A stretch of 64,000 bases of DNA from Arthrobacter sp. (lineage in GTDB: Bacteria > Actinomycetota > Actinomycetes > Actinomycetales > Micrococcaceae). Positions 7,462 to 16,840 of this stretch are shown here, piece by piece. Position 1 is the first letter of the stretch; every line of letters starts with the position of its first letter. The stretch lies in NCBI GenBank assembly GCA_026393275.1, contig JAPLAM010000095.1, forward strand, positions 62,001 through 126,000. The letters are read 5' to 3'. The notes beneath the pieces are model-generated. The model worked only from the letters and a program-made list of their open reading frames with translations. It was not told the DNA's origin and did no database searches. The translations under genes were made by a program, and so were the position numbers.

Positions 7462-8660
7462 GCGCAGGCCACGATCACCACCATTCCGGCCCCGTGGCCG
7501 CTGCCGGCCATCCACACACCGACGACGGCGGGCACGGGCACGGGCACACAAACGATCACCATGACCATGACCACAACCATGACCACGGTCACGGTCACGG
7601 TCACGACCACGACGGTCACGGCCATTCCCATCAGCATCCGACGGGGATCAAGGGATTCTTCTACGGGCTGTTCGTCCCGCACACGCACGACGCTGCAGAC
7701 TCCATCGACGACGCGCTCGAGGCCAGTGTCCAGGGCGTCCGGGCAGTCAAAATCAGTCTCTTCATGTTGCTCGGCACCACCGTTCTGCAATTCCTTGTGG
7801 TGCTCATCAGCGGATCCGTGGCCCTGCTGGCGGACACCATCCACAATTTCTCGGATGCCTTGACGGCGGTGCCGCTCTGGATCGCCTTCATTCTCGCCCG
7901 CCGCCCCGCCAGTCGGCGCTACACCTACGGCTTCGGCCGGGCCGAAGACCTGGCCGGGCTCTTCATCGTCGTCGTCGTCGCGCTCTCCGCCGTCGTTGCC
8001 GGCTGGCAATCGATCGACCGGCTCATCCACCCCCAGCCGCTGCACAACCTTTGGTGGGTGGCTGCTGCGGGGCTGGTGGGCTTCGCCGGCAACGAGGCGG
8101 TGGCCATTTACCGGATCCGCATCGGCAGGAAGATCGGCTCCGCGGCGCTGGTCGCCGACGGCGTGCACGCCCGGATGGACGGCTTCACCTCCCTGGCCGT
8201 GGTGCTCGGTGCGCTCGGGGTGTGGGCCGGCTTCCCGCTGGCGGATCCGATCGTCGGACTGCTGATCGCGGCAGCCATTGTCATCCTGCTGTGGGGAACT
8301 GTCCGGAGCATCGGCCGCCGCCTGATGGATGGCATCGAGCCCGAGCTGGTGGACAGGGCGCGGTCGGCGCTCGCCGCCACCCCCGGGGTAGAGGCCGTCC
8401 CGGCCCTGCAGTTGCGTTGGATCGGCCACCGAATCCACGGCAACGCCACCATCCAGGTCGCGGACATGCCCATCTCGGCCGGTCAGCAGATCGTCCGGGA
8501 GGCCGAGCGCCGACTCGGGCAGGCCCTGCCGAACCTTGACGGCATCGCCGTCCGCACCGCCACGCTGGGCGCCGACGTCGGCTCCCTCACGGGCGCCGCC
8601 ACGCTGGCCGCCGCCGCCGACGCGACCCTACCCGGTGGAACGCGGCGCCACGGAGACTAG
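7458..8660 (+). CDS. CDF family divalent metal cation efflux transporter
   Basis: A 400-residue exporter. Residues 1-62 are extremely His/Asp-rich (HDHDHNHDHGHGHGHDHDGHGH), a probable metal-buffering arm. Six membrane helices follow. The two metal-site motifs HxxxD are in helix 2 (ADTIHNFSD) and helix 5 (ADGVHARMD), as in CDF Zn/Co/Ni antiporters. The C-terminal cytoplasmic domain (about residues 290-370) includes RWIGHRIHGNATIQV. Coupling to a KmtR-like regulator favours nickel/cobalt export over zinc, though specificity is not certain from motifs. It converges on the next gene with overlapping stops (CTAG). Confidence 0.92.
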   Translation: MSAGHDHHHSGPVAAAGHPHTDDGGHGHGHTNDHHDHDHNHDHGHGHGHDHDGHGHSHQHPTGIKGFFYGLFVPHTHDAADSIDDALEASVQGVRAVKISLFMLLGTTVLQFLVVLISGSVALLADTIHNFSDALTAVPLWIAFILARRPASRRYTYGFGRAEDLAGLFIVVVVALSAVVAGWQSIDRLIHPQPLHNLWWVAAAGLVGFAGNEAVAIYRIRIGRKIGSAALVADGVHARMDGFTSLAVVLGALGVWAGFPLADPIVGLLIAAAIVILLWGTVRSIGRRLMDGIEPELVDRARSALAATPGVEAVPALQLRWIGHRIHGNATIQVADMPISAGQQIVREAERRLGQALPNLDGIAVRTATLGADVGSLTGAATLAAAADATLPGGTRRHGD

Positions 8661-9298
8661 CCCAGGATCTTCAGCGCCGTGCCCCAGTTGAAGTTCTCGT
8701 AGGCGGGGTTGGCCTGCAGGGCCATCAGGAGCAGTTGAAAGCCTTCCAGTTCGCGGGCGTGATGCAGGCCGCCGACCTGGAGCGGGCGGAGCCCGGCGGC
8801 GGTGACGAAGTCGGCGACCTCATTGCGGGCGTCCTCGGAATCCGAGGCGATAAAAACATCCAGCGGCTGGCCGGCCACCTCGCCTGCGACCAGGGTGCCG
8901 GCGAACGTGGTGTTGAAGGCCTTCACGACGCTGGCCCCCGCCGGGGCCAGCTTGGCAATCTCCTCCGCTGCGGAGGTGCCCGGGTCCACCACAAGCGAGT
9001 CGAAGGTTTCAAAGTTGATCGGATTGGTGATGTCAATGATGATGCGGCCGTCGAGGGCCTCGCCGTAGCCGCTGACAACCTCCTTGGCGGCGTCGAACGG
9101 CAGGGCGAGTACCACGATGCGGCCGGCGGGAGCCTCGGTGGAAGCTGCACCGGTGGCGCCGGATCCGAGTTCGGCTGCGAGCTTCTGTGCCTCTTCGGCG
9201 CTCTTGTCGAGGACCTGGACGGAACGTCCGGCCGCGACCGCGCGGGTGCCGATGCCGCGTCCCATGTTGCCGGAACCGATGATGGTGATGTCAGTCAT
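8657..9298 (-). CDS. NADPH-dependent F420 reductase-like dinucleotide-binding protein
   Basis: A 213-residue Rossmann protein from ATG 9298 (AGGGAGA ribosome site); the tracked 47-residue extension is not credible. MTDITIIGSGNMGRGIGTRAVAAG is the GxGxxG nucleotide site. IVVLALPFDAAKEVV and GRIIIDITNPINFETFDSLVV are typical of the F420:NADP oxidoreductase / NADP-oxidoreductase coenzyme F420-dependent family. The end (GLHHARELEGFQLLLMALQ) also fits. It may move hydride between NADPH and F420 or another acceptor. It sits 144 nt downstream of a LysR gene on the same strand. Confidence 0.85.
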   Translation of the reverse strand: MTDITIIGSGNMGRGIGTRAVAAGRSVQVLDKSAEEAQKLAAELGSGATGAASTEAPAGRIVVLALPFDAAKEVVSGYGEALDGRIIIDITNPINFETFDSLVVDPGTSAAEEIAKLAPAGASVVKAFNTTFAGTLVAGEVAGQPLDVFIASDSEDARNEVADFVTAAGLRPLQVGGLHHARELEGFQLLLMALQANPAYENFNWGTALKILG

Positions 9299-9442
9299 GA
9301 TGCTCTCCCTAACGAAACGGATCAGGTGAAGATACGGATCATTCAGTGGGGCCAGGCCGTTGATCGGGTAACCAAAGTGGCGATCGAATCTAGTCCGGTC
9401 CCGCTGAAAGTCAACCACTCCGGTGCAAGCCAAGACCACCCC

Positions 9443-10360
9443 TTATTCACTGTGAAGTTGCTGCACCTGCAGGGAAGCGTCGGCCGCAAGGTTGCGGAAT
9501 TCGCCGATCACCACGCGGTCGGCGGCAGTGACCTGGCGGACGGCAGAGTGGGCCAATTGGATGCGCCACACCAGAGGCGTGTGGATGGCCCTGATCCCTG
9601 CCCCTTGGCCGTGCTGCAGCGCCGACTCGGGCAGGAAAGCCACCCCCAGGCCCTCCCGGATCAGGTCCGTGGCCATGGTGAAGGACACCACTTCGGTGTG
9701 GACCGTGCGGTGCAGCCCCGACGTGGCGAAAGCTGCGTCCACCGTGGTGCGGTTTCCCCAGCCTTCGGGAAAGTCAATGAACGGCTCGTCTGCGATCTCG
9801 GCCAGGCTCACGCGCTTCCGGCCGGCCAGATGGTGGGAGTCGGGACATGCAAGGACGATGGCCTCGGCATGCAGCGGGTACAGCTCGACGTCGGGCGCGG
9901 CCTCTTCGGGCACTGACACCAAAGCCAGATCCAGGGCACCGGACCGGACATCCGCCAGGCTGGTGCGGGTTCCCTGGACCGTCTGGCGCAGCTTGATGAC
10001 GATTCCCGGGTAGTCGCGCCGGACTGTCCCCAGGATCTGCAGCACATCGACGGACCCGGCGTAGGCCAGAGTACCCAGGGCCACCGTCCCGCGGACCGTC
10101 CCGCGGACGGCGTCGACGGCGTCCCGCGCGGCCTGCACATCGGCGAGGATGGTGCGGGCGCGGGGGAGCATGGCCTCTCCCGCAGGGGTGAGGCGGATGC
10201 TTCGGCCTTGGCGGATGAACAGTTCCGAGCCGAGTTCGTGTTCGAGCTGGCGGATGGCTGCCGAGACGGCGGACTGGACGATGTTGACCCGCCGGGCAGC
10301 CTGGGTGAAGCTCAGCGCTTCGGCCACCGCGACGAAGTATTCGATCTGAAACAGCTGCAT
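9443..10360 (-). CDS. LysR family transcriptional regulator
   Basis: A 305-residue LTTR starting MQLFQIEYFVAVAEALSFTQAARR at 10360. The tracked 599-residue form is an artefact of an open upstream frame over the divergent MFS gene. HTH at about residues 18-37 (QAARRVNIVQSAVSAAIRQLEHELG), followed by a periplasmic-binding-like effector domain (about 90-295) with VSFTMATDLIREGLGVAFLPES. It is divergent from an MFS exporter across 81 nt and upstream of the F420-reductase-like gene, either of which may be its target. Confidence 0.92.
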   Translation of the reverse strand: MQLFQIEYFVAVAEALSFTQAARRVNIVQSAVSAAIRQLEHELGSELFIRQGRSIRLTPAGEAMLPRARTILADVQAARDAVDAVRGTVRGTVALGTLAYAGSVDVLQILGTVRRDYPGIVIKLRQTVQGTRTSLADVRSGALDLALVSVPEEAAPDVELYPLHAEAIVLACPDSHHLAGRKRVSLAEIADEPFIDFPEGWGNRTTVDAAFATSGLHRTVHTEVVSFTMATDLIREGLGVAFLPESALQHGQGAGIRAIHTPLVWRIQLAHSAVRQVTAADRVVIGEFRNLAADASLQVQQLHSE

Positions 10361-10392
10361 GGATTCATTATCGCCGATGACGATGGATATCA

Positions 10393-10413
10393 GCGTCAAT
10401 AAGCGTTGGACGC
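10393..10413. promoter_or_regulatory. candidate LysR binding site
   Basis: GCGTC-N11-GACGC is a perfect 5+5 inverted repeat in the 81-nt gap between the divergent LysR and MFS genes. It overlaps the likely -35 area of the MFS promoter. Spacing is LTTR-like, but the match to T-N11-A is not exact. Confidence 0.35.
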
Positions 10414-10429
10414 GATTACTTGGGTGGCC

Positions 10430-10435
10430 AATACT
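10430..10435 (+). promoter_or_regulatory. -10 element for a leaderless MFS transcript
   Basis: AATACT lies exactly 6 nt before ATG 10442. The adjacent GGAGG is too close (1 nt) to serve as a normal ribosome site. TTGGAC sits 18 nt upstream. This fits transcription starting at the A of the ATG. Confidence 0.35.
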
Positions 10436-10441
10436 GGAGGA

Positions 10442-11722
10442 ATGACTCACACTCTCACCTCTCCCGCCCTTCGGGCCGACGCATCCCAGCAGGCGCACCG
10501 GCGCCGGCACGGACGCGGGTTCTGGATTGTCACCTTCGTCTTCATGGTCACGATGGCGTTTGCCGCCGCGCCGGCCCCGCTGTACGTGCTGTACCAGCAG
10601 CGGGGCGGGTTCAGCGCGTTCACCATCACCATCATCTTCGCCGCCTACGCTGCCGGTGTGGTGGCGAGCCTGTTTATGGCAGGTCACATCTCCGACAGGT
10701 TCGGCCGCCGCAGGGTAATCGCGCCCGCTGTCCTGCTCAACGTCGTCGCGGCGCTGATGTTCCTGGTTTGGCCGGACCTTCCAGGCCTGCTGCTCGCCCG
10801 GTTCATCTGCGGCCTCGGCATCGGCATGCTCACCGCCACGGCCACCGCGCACATGACCGAACTGCACAGTGCGGCCCGCCCCGGCACCGGGTCCCGGCGC
10901 GCCGAGGTCATCTCCACCGCAGCCAACATCGGAGGCCTGGGCCTGGGCCCGCTCATCACCGGCTTCCTCGCCGAGTATGTGCCGATGCCGCTCTACACCC
11001 CGTACGTGGTGTTCGCGTTTCTCCTGCTGGCCGGGCTGCTGCTGATTGTGACCGTCCCGGAAACCGTCAACAACGTCGACGACACGTGGGTCTACCGGCC
11101 GCAGCGGGTTGTCGTTCCCCGCGCCGCCCGCGGACAGTACGTGGCCGCGGCCATGATGGCCTTCGTCGGGTTCGCCATGTTCGGCTTCTTCACCTCCCTG
11201 GCGCCGTCCTTTGTGGCACGGCAACTGGGCATCACCTCGCACGTAGTGGCGGGCGCAGTGGCCTTCGTCGTCTTCGCCTCCTCGGCAGCGTTCCAGGTGC
11301 TCTCCTCCCGCTGGGAGCGCAGCAGGCAGTTCGTCGTCGGCCTGATCCTGTTGGGCGCAGGGCTCGGTCTTGTCACCGTGTCGATCGCTGCTTCTTCACT
11401 TCCGCTGCTGATCGCCGGCGGCCTGGTCGCGGGTTCCGGGGTCGGGGTGACCTTCAAGTCCGCGATCGGCACCGTCATCGCCATCTCGGCTCCGGAGACC
11501 CGGGGTGAAGCGCTGGCCGGGTTGTTCCTGGTCGGGTATGTGGGCATGGCAGTGCCGGTTGTGCTGCTGGGGCTGATCCTTCAGACGACCGCCCTGGTTC
11601 CGGCCGTTGTGATGTTTGGCGCCGTCATGCTGGCACTGATTGTCATCACCGCTGTCACCCTTGCCCGCGCTTACGGCCGGAGCCGCCCCCTGCCCGCCGG
11701 TTCGCCCGTATCCTCGAAGTAG
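10442..11722 (+). CDS. MFS transporter
   Basis: A 426-residue major facilitator protein starting MTHTLTSPALRAD; the tracked TTG start at 10406 adds an unlikely segment. Twelve hydrophobic helices are expected. Motif A of the family is visible as AGHISDRFGRRRVI between helices 2 and 3, and SRRAEVISTAANIGGLGLGPLITGF resembles motif C of the drug-efflux branch. It probably exports small hydrophobic compounds by proton antiport. The divergent LysR gene is its likely regulator. Confidence 0.85.
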   Translation: MTHTLTSPALRADASQQAHRRRHGRGFWIVTFVFMVTMAFAAAPAPLYVLYQQRGGFSAFTITIIFAAYAAGVVASLFMAGHISDRFGRRRVIAPAVLLNVVAALMFLVWPDLPGLLLARFICGLGIGMLTATATAHMTELHSAARPGTGSRRAEVISTAANIGGLGLGPLITGFLAEYVPMPLYTPYVVFAFLLLAGLLLIVTVPETVNNVDDTWVYRPQRVVVPRAARGQYVAAAMMAFVGFAMFGFFTSLAPSFVARQLGITSHVVAGAVAFVVFASSAAFQVLSSRWERSRQFVVGLILLGAGLGLVTVSIAASSLPLLIAGGLVAGSGVGVTFKSAIGTVIAISAPETRGEALAGLFLVGYVGMAVPVVLLGLILQTTALVPAVVMFGAVMLALIVITAVTLARAYGRSRPLPAGSPVSSK

Positions 11723-11744
11723 CCGATCCAAAGGAGAACCAATC

Positions 11745-12383
11745 ATGGCTGACTGGCAGGACACCCTTCCCCTCTGGGCCGCCGCCTGGGCCGCCGTCCG
11801 CGGGCAGTCCTCGGCCCCGGAGGGAACCGGAGTGGTCACCGCAGCGGCGGGTGCACATTCCCAACCGGAGTACATCCTCGCGTGGCCCGGAACCGGCGCG
11901 GACCGTGCGGCGGAGACCGTCCGTCAGCGGCCCGGCGCGGTTCTGACCCTGGTCACCACCGACGCCGAAGCTGCGCTGAGCTACGCCGCGACCCTCGGGC
12001 TGGCCCCCGTGGGACAGGCCGTGCTGCTCACCGCCCCCACGGAGGACCTGAACGCCGCTCCGGACCTGCCCGAGAACGCCGAGCTTGCCCAGGCACCCCT
12101 GGAGCTGTATGACCTTGTCGAAATTTCCGTTTTCGACCACCCGGTCGCCAGCGGACGGGTCAGGATCGAGGACGGTCTGGCCGTCGTCGGCAGCCTGCAG
12201 GCGGAGGCGCCGGAAGCCGGGAAGGGATTCGAAGCGGCGGTTCTGGCGGCGCTGGCCGACGAGGCGTACGTGCATGGCGCAGACACCCTCTATACGGTCG
12301 TCAGCCAGGACCAGGTGGCGGCCTACACCGCATCGGGATGGACTGCGGCCGCCCAGGTCATCAGCTTCCGCGCCAGCGACTAG
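11745..12383 (+). CDS. GNAT-like acetyltransferase-fold protein
   Basis: A 212-residue protein from ATG 11745 (AAGGAG, 8-nt spacing). The C-terminal half (AVLAALADEAYVHGADTLYTVVSQDQVAAYTASGWTAAAQVISF) has the helix-strand pattern of the end of a GNAT fold, where a residue run ending in a Y-x-x-x-G-W/F motif is common. A clear acetyl-CoA pyrophosphate loop (Q/RxxGxG/A) is not evident. Either the activity is degenerate or the fold call is wrong. It lies 22 nt after the MFS gene and may be co-transcribed with it. Confidence 0.55.
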   Translation: MADWQDTLPLWAAAWAAVRGQSSAPEGTGVVTAAAGAHSQPEYILAWPGTGADRAAETVRQRPGAVLTLVTTDAEAALSYAATLGLAPVGQAVLLTAPTEDLNAAPDLPENAELAQAPLELYDLVEISVFDHPVASGRVRIEDGLAVVGSLQAEAPEAGKGFEAAVLAALADEAYVHGADTLYTVVSQDQVAAYTASGWTAAAQVISFRASD

Positions 12384-12446
12384 GCCTTGAAGCCCGATTT
12401 CTCATCTCGGCGCCCCGCGGACGCCGTGGCGGGGGACTGAAGCGCT

Positions 12447-14594
12447 TCAGCGGACCTGGGCCGGGTTCAGTTTCACCCGCCGCAGCAATTGCGCGTTCAG
12501 GGCGACCACAACTGTGGAGATGGACATCAGGACTGCGCCGGCGGCCGGGGAGAGCACCACCCCGGCGAAGGCCAGCACGCCGGCGGCCAGCGGCACCGAA
12601 ATGACGTTGTAGCCGGTGGCCCACACCAGGTTTTGCCACATCTTCCGGTAAGTGGCCCGGGACAGGTCCACCATCGACAGGACCGCGCGGGGATCATTGC
12701 CTGCCAGCACTACGCCGGCCGATTCCATCGCGACGTCGGTGCCGGCGCCGATGGCGATGCCCACTTCGGCCCTGGCGAGTGCCGGGGAGTCGTTGACGCC
12801 GTCACCGACCATCGCCACCTTTAGGCCTCGCCCCTGCAGCTCGGCAACCTTCTTGTCCTTGTCTGCCGGGAGGACTTCGGCGAAGATCTCGTCGATCTTC
12901 AGCTCCGACCCCACGGCCGCGGCGACCTGCCGCGCGTCCCCGGTGATCATGGCGACCTTGATGCCGCGGTTCTGCAGGGCGGTAACCGCCTGGCGGGACT
13001 CTTCACGCACGGCGTCTTCCAGGCTGACGGCGCCGAGGACCCGGTTCCCGTCAAGGACGTGCAGCACGGCTGCGCCACGGTCCATCCACGCCTTGGTGGT
13101 CGTAGCAAGGACTGCCGGTTCGACGGCGCCGAGTTCCCGGAGCAGTGCGGGGCCGCCCACGGCGATGTCCCGGCCGTCGACGGTAGCGCGGACGCCGCGT
13201 CCCGTCATGGAGCTAAAGCCGGTGGCCAGCGGAACGTCCAGGCCCTGGTCCCGGGCTGCCCGGACGATGGCGCGCGCCACAGGGTGTTCGCTGTCTGCTT
13301 CCACCGCGGAGGCGAGGGCGAGCAGCTCTTCCCGGCTGACGCCGTCGGCCGCGGCTACGTCCTTGAGTTCGGGTTCGCCCTTCGTCAGGGTTCCGGTCTT
13401 GTCGAACAGGACGACGTCGATGGTCCGCATGCGTTCCAGCGCCATCCTGTTCTTGATCAGCACGCCGGCCCGGGCCGCCTGCTCGGTGGAAATGGCGATC
13501 ACCAGCGGAATGGCCAGGCCCAGGGCGTGCGGGCAGGCGATCACCAGGACGGTCACCGTCCGCGTGACGGCCTCGGGGACGCTGCCCAGCAGCGACCAGA
13601 CGATGAAGGTGATGACGCCGGCCCCGGCGGCGAAGTAGAAGAGGAACGCGGCGGCGCGGTCCGCCAGGGCCTGCGCCTTGGAGGAGGACGCCTGCGCCTC
13701 GGCGACCAGGCGTTGGATGCCGGCCAGGGCGGTGTCGTCGCCGATCGCGGTGACCCGCACCCTGACTGTGTTGTCGGTGGCGACCGTTCCGGCCACCACC
13801 GGGTCGCCCGCCGAACGGAGCACGGTCCTGGATTCGCCGGTGATCATCGATTCATCAAACTCAGCCTGGCCGTCAACCACGACGCCGTCGGCGGGCATCC
13901 GGGCCCCCGACCGGACCAGGACGGTGTCCCCGGTCTGGAGTTCCGAGACGCTGACGGTCTCGGTCCCCGCGTCGGTGATGCGTTCGGCCTCGTCGGGCAG
14001 CAGCGCGGCCAGGGCATCGAGGGCGCCCTGGGCGGAGCCGAGGGCTCGCATTTCAATCCAGTGGCCCAGCAGCATGATGGCCACCAGCAGGGCCAGCTCC
14101 CACCAGAAGTCCAGCTCGAAGCCGCCGATGCCCAGGCTGGTGACCCAGGAAGCGATGAAAGCGACGCTGATGGCCATGCCGATTAGCAGCATCATCCCCG
14201 GCTGCCGGGTCTTCAGTTCACTGAGGCCACCCTTCAGGAACGGCATGCCGCCGTAGAAGAAGATCACGGTACCCAGGACCGGCGGGATCCAGGCCGCACC
14301 GGGGAAGGCCGGGGGCATGTAGCCGAGCAGATGCCCGAACATCGGGCTGAAGTAAACGACCGGGACGGACAAGGCCAGCGTCAGCCAGAACCGGTCCTTG
14401 AACATCGCAGTGCTATGCCCGGCGTGCTGGCCGTGGCTGTGGACGACGTGGTCGTCGTCCGTGCCGTGGCCGCCGTGGTGCCCCGGCGCGGCGGTGGCCA
14501 CGGCTGCGGGCGGAGGCGTACTTCCGGCCGAGCCGTGTCCGGGCCCGTGTGAGCCGCCGGCGTGGTGGTCGTGGTGCTGGGTGTGGTTTTCCAA
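12447..14594 (-). CDS. copB: CopB-type copper-transporting P1B ATPase
   Basis: A 715-residue P1B ATPase. The His-rich N-terminus ([24 protein letters not shown]) replaces the usual CxxC domains. The transmembrane metal site is CPH ([13 protein letters not shown]), diagnostic of the CopB/P1B-3 class rather than CPC CopA. Also present are the actuator TGES, the phosphorylated [15 protein letters not shown] (HP motif) and [11 protein letters not shown] start at TTG 14594 because GAGGG lies 6 nt upstream; the tracked ATG 14651 has no ribosome site. It exports copper (Cu2+ in this class) to the outside. A CsoR-type operator lies about 120 bp upstream. Confidence 0.9.
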   Translation of the reverse strand: MENHTQHHDHHAGGSHGPGHGSAGSTPPPAAVATAAPGHHGGHGTDDDHVVHSHGQHAGHSTAMFKDRFWLTLALSVPVVYFSPMFGHLLGYMPPAFPGAAWIPPVLGTVIFFYGGMPFLKGGLSELKTRQPGMMLLIGMAISVAFIASWVTSLGIGGFELDFWWELALLVAIMLLGHWIEMRALGSAQGALDALAALLPDEAERITDAGTETVSVSELQTGDTVLVRSGARMPADGVVVDGQAEFDESMITGESRTVLRSAGDPVVAGTVATDNTVRVRVTAIGDDTALAGIQRLVAEAQASSSKAQALADRAAAFLFYFAAGAGVITFIVWSLLGSVPEAVTRTVTVLVIACPHALGLAIPLVIAISTEQAARAGVLIKNRMALERMRTIDVVLFDKTGTLTKGEPELKDVAAADGVSREELLALASAVEADSEHPVARAIVRAARDQGLDVPLATGFSSMTGRGVRATVDGRDIAVGGPALLRELGAVEPAVLATTTKAWMDRGAAVLHVLDGNRVLGAVSLEDAVREESRQAVTALQNRGIKVAMITGDARQVAAAVGSELKIDEIFAEVLPADKDKKVAELQGRGLKVAMVGDGVNDSPALARAEVGIAIGAGTDVAMESAGVVLAGNDPRAVLSMVDLSRATYRKMWQNLVWATGYNVISVPLAAGVLAFAGVVLSPAAGAVLMSISTVVVALNAQLLRRVKLNPAQVR

Positions 14595-14711
14595 AGGATT
14601 CCCTCGAGACGATCGGTCGGCCGCTTGCCAGCAGTCGGTAAGGCAGCGCACCCGTGGTGGCCGCGAGAGGCGTCGGCCGGGACATGCCAGTTCACTGACA
14701 ACGATTCAAAC

Positions 14712-14728
14712 ATACCCCCAGGGGGTAT
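14712..14728. promoter_or_regulatory. CsoR-type copper-responsive operator
   Basis: ATACCCCCAGGGGGTAT is a perfect 8+1+8 palindrome matching the G-tract/C-tract operators of CsoR/RcnR-family repressors. It lies between the divergent copB and YnfA-like genes. CsoR releases DNA on binding Cu(I). No csoR gene is seen in this window, so the repressor must act in trans. Confidence 0.8.
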
Positions 14729-14783
14729 CAAATGCAAGGGCCGGCCCGTCCCTGCGTGCTTCCGGTGCGGCATGATGAGGGAC

Positions 14784-15125
14784 ATGACCATCGCAAAGTC
14801 CGTGCTGCTGTTCATCCTGGCCGCAGTCGCCGAGATCGGCGGGGCCTGGCTGGTGTGGCAGGCCGTGCGGGAAGGACGCGCCTGGTGGTGGGCCGGGCTC
14901 GGAATCATTGCCCTGGGTCTCTATGGATTCGTTGCGACCCTGCAGCCCGACGCGCATTTCGGCAGGATTCTGGCCGCGTATGGCGGCGTCTTCGTCGCCG
15001 GGTCGCTGGCCTGGGGAATGGCGTTCGACGGATTCCGGCCCGACCGCTGGGACGTCATCGGATCGCTGCTCTGCGTCGCGGGGGTGGCCGTGATCATGTT
15101 CGCTCCCCGCGGCCCCGTTCCCTAG
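14784..15125 (+). CDS. YnfA/UPF0060 family membrane protein
   Basis: A 113-residue protein with four helices. It begins [26 protein letters not shown], the hallmark YnfA start, with a central [21 protein letters not shown] and an end [19 protein letters not shown]. YnfA proteins are small four-helix relatives of the SMR fold; transport activity has been suggested. The tracked upstream codons are not family-like, so I start at 14784. A CATGAT hexamer 7 nt before the ATG could give a leaderless mRNA. It shares its upstream region, including the CsoR-type site, with copB. Confidence 0.88.
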   Translation: MTIAKSVLLFILAAVAEIGGAWLVWQAVREGRAWWWAGLGIIALGLYGFVATLQPDAHFGRILAAYGGVFVAGSLAWGMAFDGFRPDRWDVIGSLLCVAGVAVIMFAPRGPVP

Positions 15126-15213
15126 GACGCGGCCAGGGAGCCTGCGCGTCAGGCCGTTCCGCCGGTTCGGGATAGTCTGAAGCGGCACCCCACCCCTCGA
15201 GAGGACAGCATTA

Positions 15214-16806
15214 ATGAGCCTGATCCGGCTGCATGACGTCAGCGTCCGCTTCGACAACACCCAGATCCTCCGGGAAGCGTTCTTCCGGCTTGAACCCGGG
15301 GACAGAGTGGGCCTGATCGGCAAAAACGGGTCCGGCAAGACAACCATCCTGAAGCTCATCCTCGACCAGGTGGCACCGGACACCGGAACGGTCAGCGTGG
15401 AGCTCGGGACCCGGGTGGGCTACTTCTCCCAGTTATCCGAGCTGAACGGCGAATCGACCATCACCGAGGTCCTGGACGGACTGTTCGGCGAGATCAAGGC
15501 CGTCGAGTCCGAGCTGGCCGCCATTGACGCGGCCATTGCCGGGGATCCCGCGGCCGAGGAACTGGACCGGCTGATCGGACGTCAGGCCGTCCTGTTCGAG
15601 GACATGGACAGGCTCGACGGCTGGGACTATCCCCGCCGCATCGATACGGTGCTGACCACCCTGGGGTTCGACGAGGCACACCGCCACTGCGCGATCGACG
15701 AGCTGTCCGGCGGCTGGCGCAACCGCGCCGCGCTGGCCAAAATCCTGCTCGAGGGCCCGGACGTCCTGCTGCTCGACGAGCCCACCAACTTCCTGGACGT
15801 GGCCGGCGTCGAATGGCTCGAGGGCTGGTTCCGAGACTTCAAGGGCGCCGCCGTGATCGTCTCGCACGACCGGAAGTTCCTCGACGCCGTCGTCACCCGG
15901 ATCATCGAGGTGGAAAACTTCCACCTGCACGAATACCCTGGAAACTTCGGCGAATACGTCGTCCAGAAGCAGTTCCGGCTCAAGACGCTCGAACAGCAGT
16001 TCGTGCACGAATCCGAACTGCTCGCCTTTGAAGCCGAAGGGATCGCAGACCGCCGCGAAGCCGCCAAGGCCGCGGGCCGGGGACTGGGCAACCAGCTCGC
16101 CAAGATCAAGAAATCCCGCACACCCCGGCCGGTGGACCAGATCGTCACCGAGATCTACGGCGGACTCCACGTAAAGGACGTCCTGTGCCGGGTGGAGGGG
16201 CTGGGCAAGTCCTACGGCGACAAGCTGCTGTTCGACGACTTGAGTTTCGAAATCCGCAAGGGCAACCGGATCGCGGTCCTCGGCGCCAACGGCAGCGGGA
16301 AGTCCACCCTGCTGAAGGTGCTGACCGGCGAGGAGCGCGCCGACTCCGGCGACGTGGCCTGGGCCAAGGGCCCCGGTTTCGTTTCGTACAACCGGATGCT
16401 TGAGGACCTCGACGACGGCGACACGGTGTCCCACGCGGTCAACGCCCTGCCGGACAGCCTGGCCTTCAGCGCCACGAAGAAGTCCGTCAACCGGTTCCTC
16501 GCCATGTTCCAGTTTTCCGAGGCGGACCTCAAGCAGAAAATCGGCAACCTCTCCGGCGGCCAGAAGGCACGCGTGGCCATGGCGCAGTGCCTGCTCTCCG
16601 GCGCCTCGGTACTGCTGCTCGACGAGCCCACCAACCACCTGGACCTCTCCAGCACCCAGGTGATGGAACGGGCGCTGCTGCATTTCCCCGGCGCCGTCGT
16701 GGTGGTCAGCCACGACCGCTTCTTCACCGAGAAGATCGCCACCCGCCGGCTCATCTTCGGTGCGGCCGGCGCCGGTCGTGGCGAAGTGGCGCAGCAAGCC
16801 GCCTGA
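15214..16806 (+). CDS. ABC-F family ATP-binding cassette protein
   Basis: A 530-residue soluble protein with two ABC domains and no membrane helices. Domain 1: Walker A GKNGSGKTT (about residue 36), signature LSGGWRNR, Walker B VLLLDEPTNFLD. Domain 2: GANGSGKST (about 354), signature LSGGQKAR, VLLLDEPTNHLD. A charged linker between them (about residues 250-320) is the P-site-tRNA-interaction-motif region. ABC-F proteins act on the ribosome in translation control or antibiotic protection; which role applies here is unclear. GAGAGGA precedes the ATG. Confidence 0.92.
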   Translation: MSLIRLHDVSVRFDNTQILREAFFRLEPGDRVGLIGKNGSGKTTILKLILDQVAPDTGTVSVELGTRVGYFSQLSELNGESTITEVLDGLFGEIKAVESELAAIDAAIAGDPAAEELDRLIGRQAVLFEDMDRLDGWDYPRRIDTVLTTLGFDEAHRHCAIDELSGGWRNRAALAKILLEGPDVLLLDEPTNFLDVAGVEWLEGWFRDFKGAAVIVSHDRKFLDAVVTRIIEVENFHLHEYPGNFGEYVVQKQFRLKTLEQQFVHESELLAFEAEGIADRREAAKAAGRGLGNQLAKIKKSRTPRPVDQIVTEIYGGLHVKDVLCRVEGLGKSYGDKLLFDDLSFEIRKGNRIAVLGANGSGKSTLLKVLTGEERADSGDVAWAKGPGFVSYNRMLEDLDDGDTVSHAVNALPDSLAFSATKKSVNRFLAMFQFSEADLKQKIGNLSGGQKARVAMAQCLLSGASVLLLDEPTNHLDLSSTQVMERALLHFPGAVVVVSHDRFFTEKIATRRLIFGAAGAGRGEVAQQAA

Positions 16807-16828
16807 GCCGAAGTGTGCGGCAGCGCGG

Positions 16829-16834
16829 GATAAT
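16829..16834 (+). promoter_or_regulatory. -10 element, leaderless
   Basis: GATAAT (5/6 to TATAAT) sits exactly 6 nt before ATG 16841, so transcription would begin at the start codon. Confidence 0.5.
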
Positions 16835-16840
16835 AGGAAC

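Noticed and set aside
7488-7645. Apparent tandem repeat of CAC/CAT/GAC triplets
   Set aside because: It is the coding sequence of the His/Asp-rich metal-binding arm of the CDF exporter, not a DNA repeat element.
10361-11242. N-terminal extension of the LysR ORF to 599 residues
   Set aside because: The extra 294 residues are antisense to the MFS gene; the LysR family start is MQLFQIEYF at 10360.
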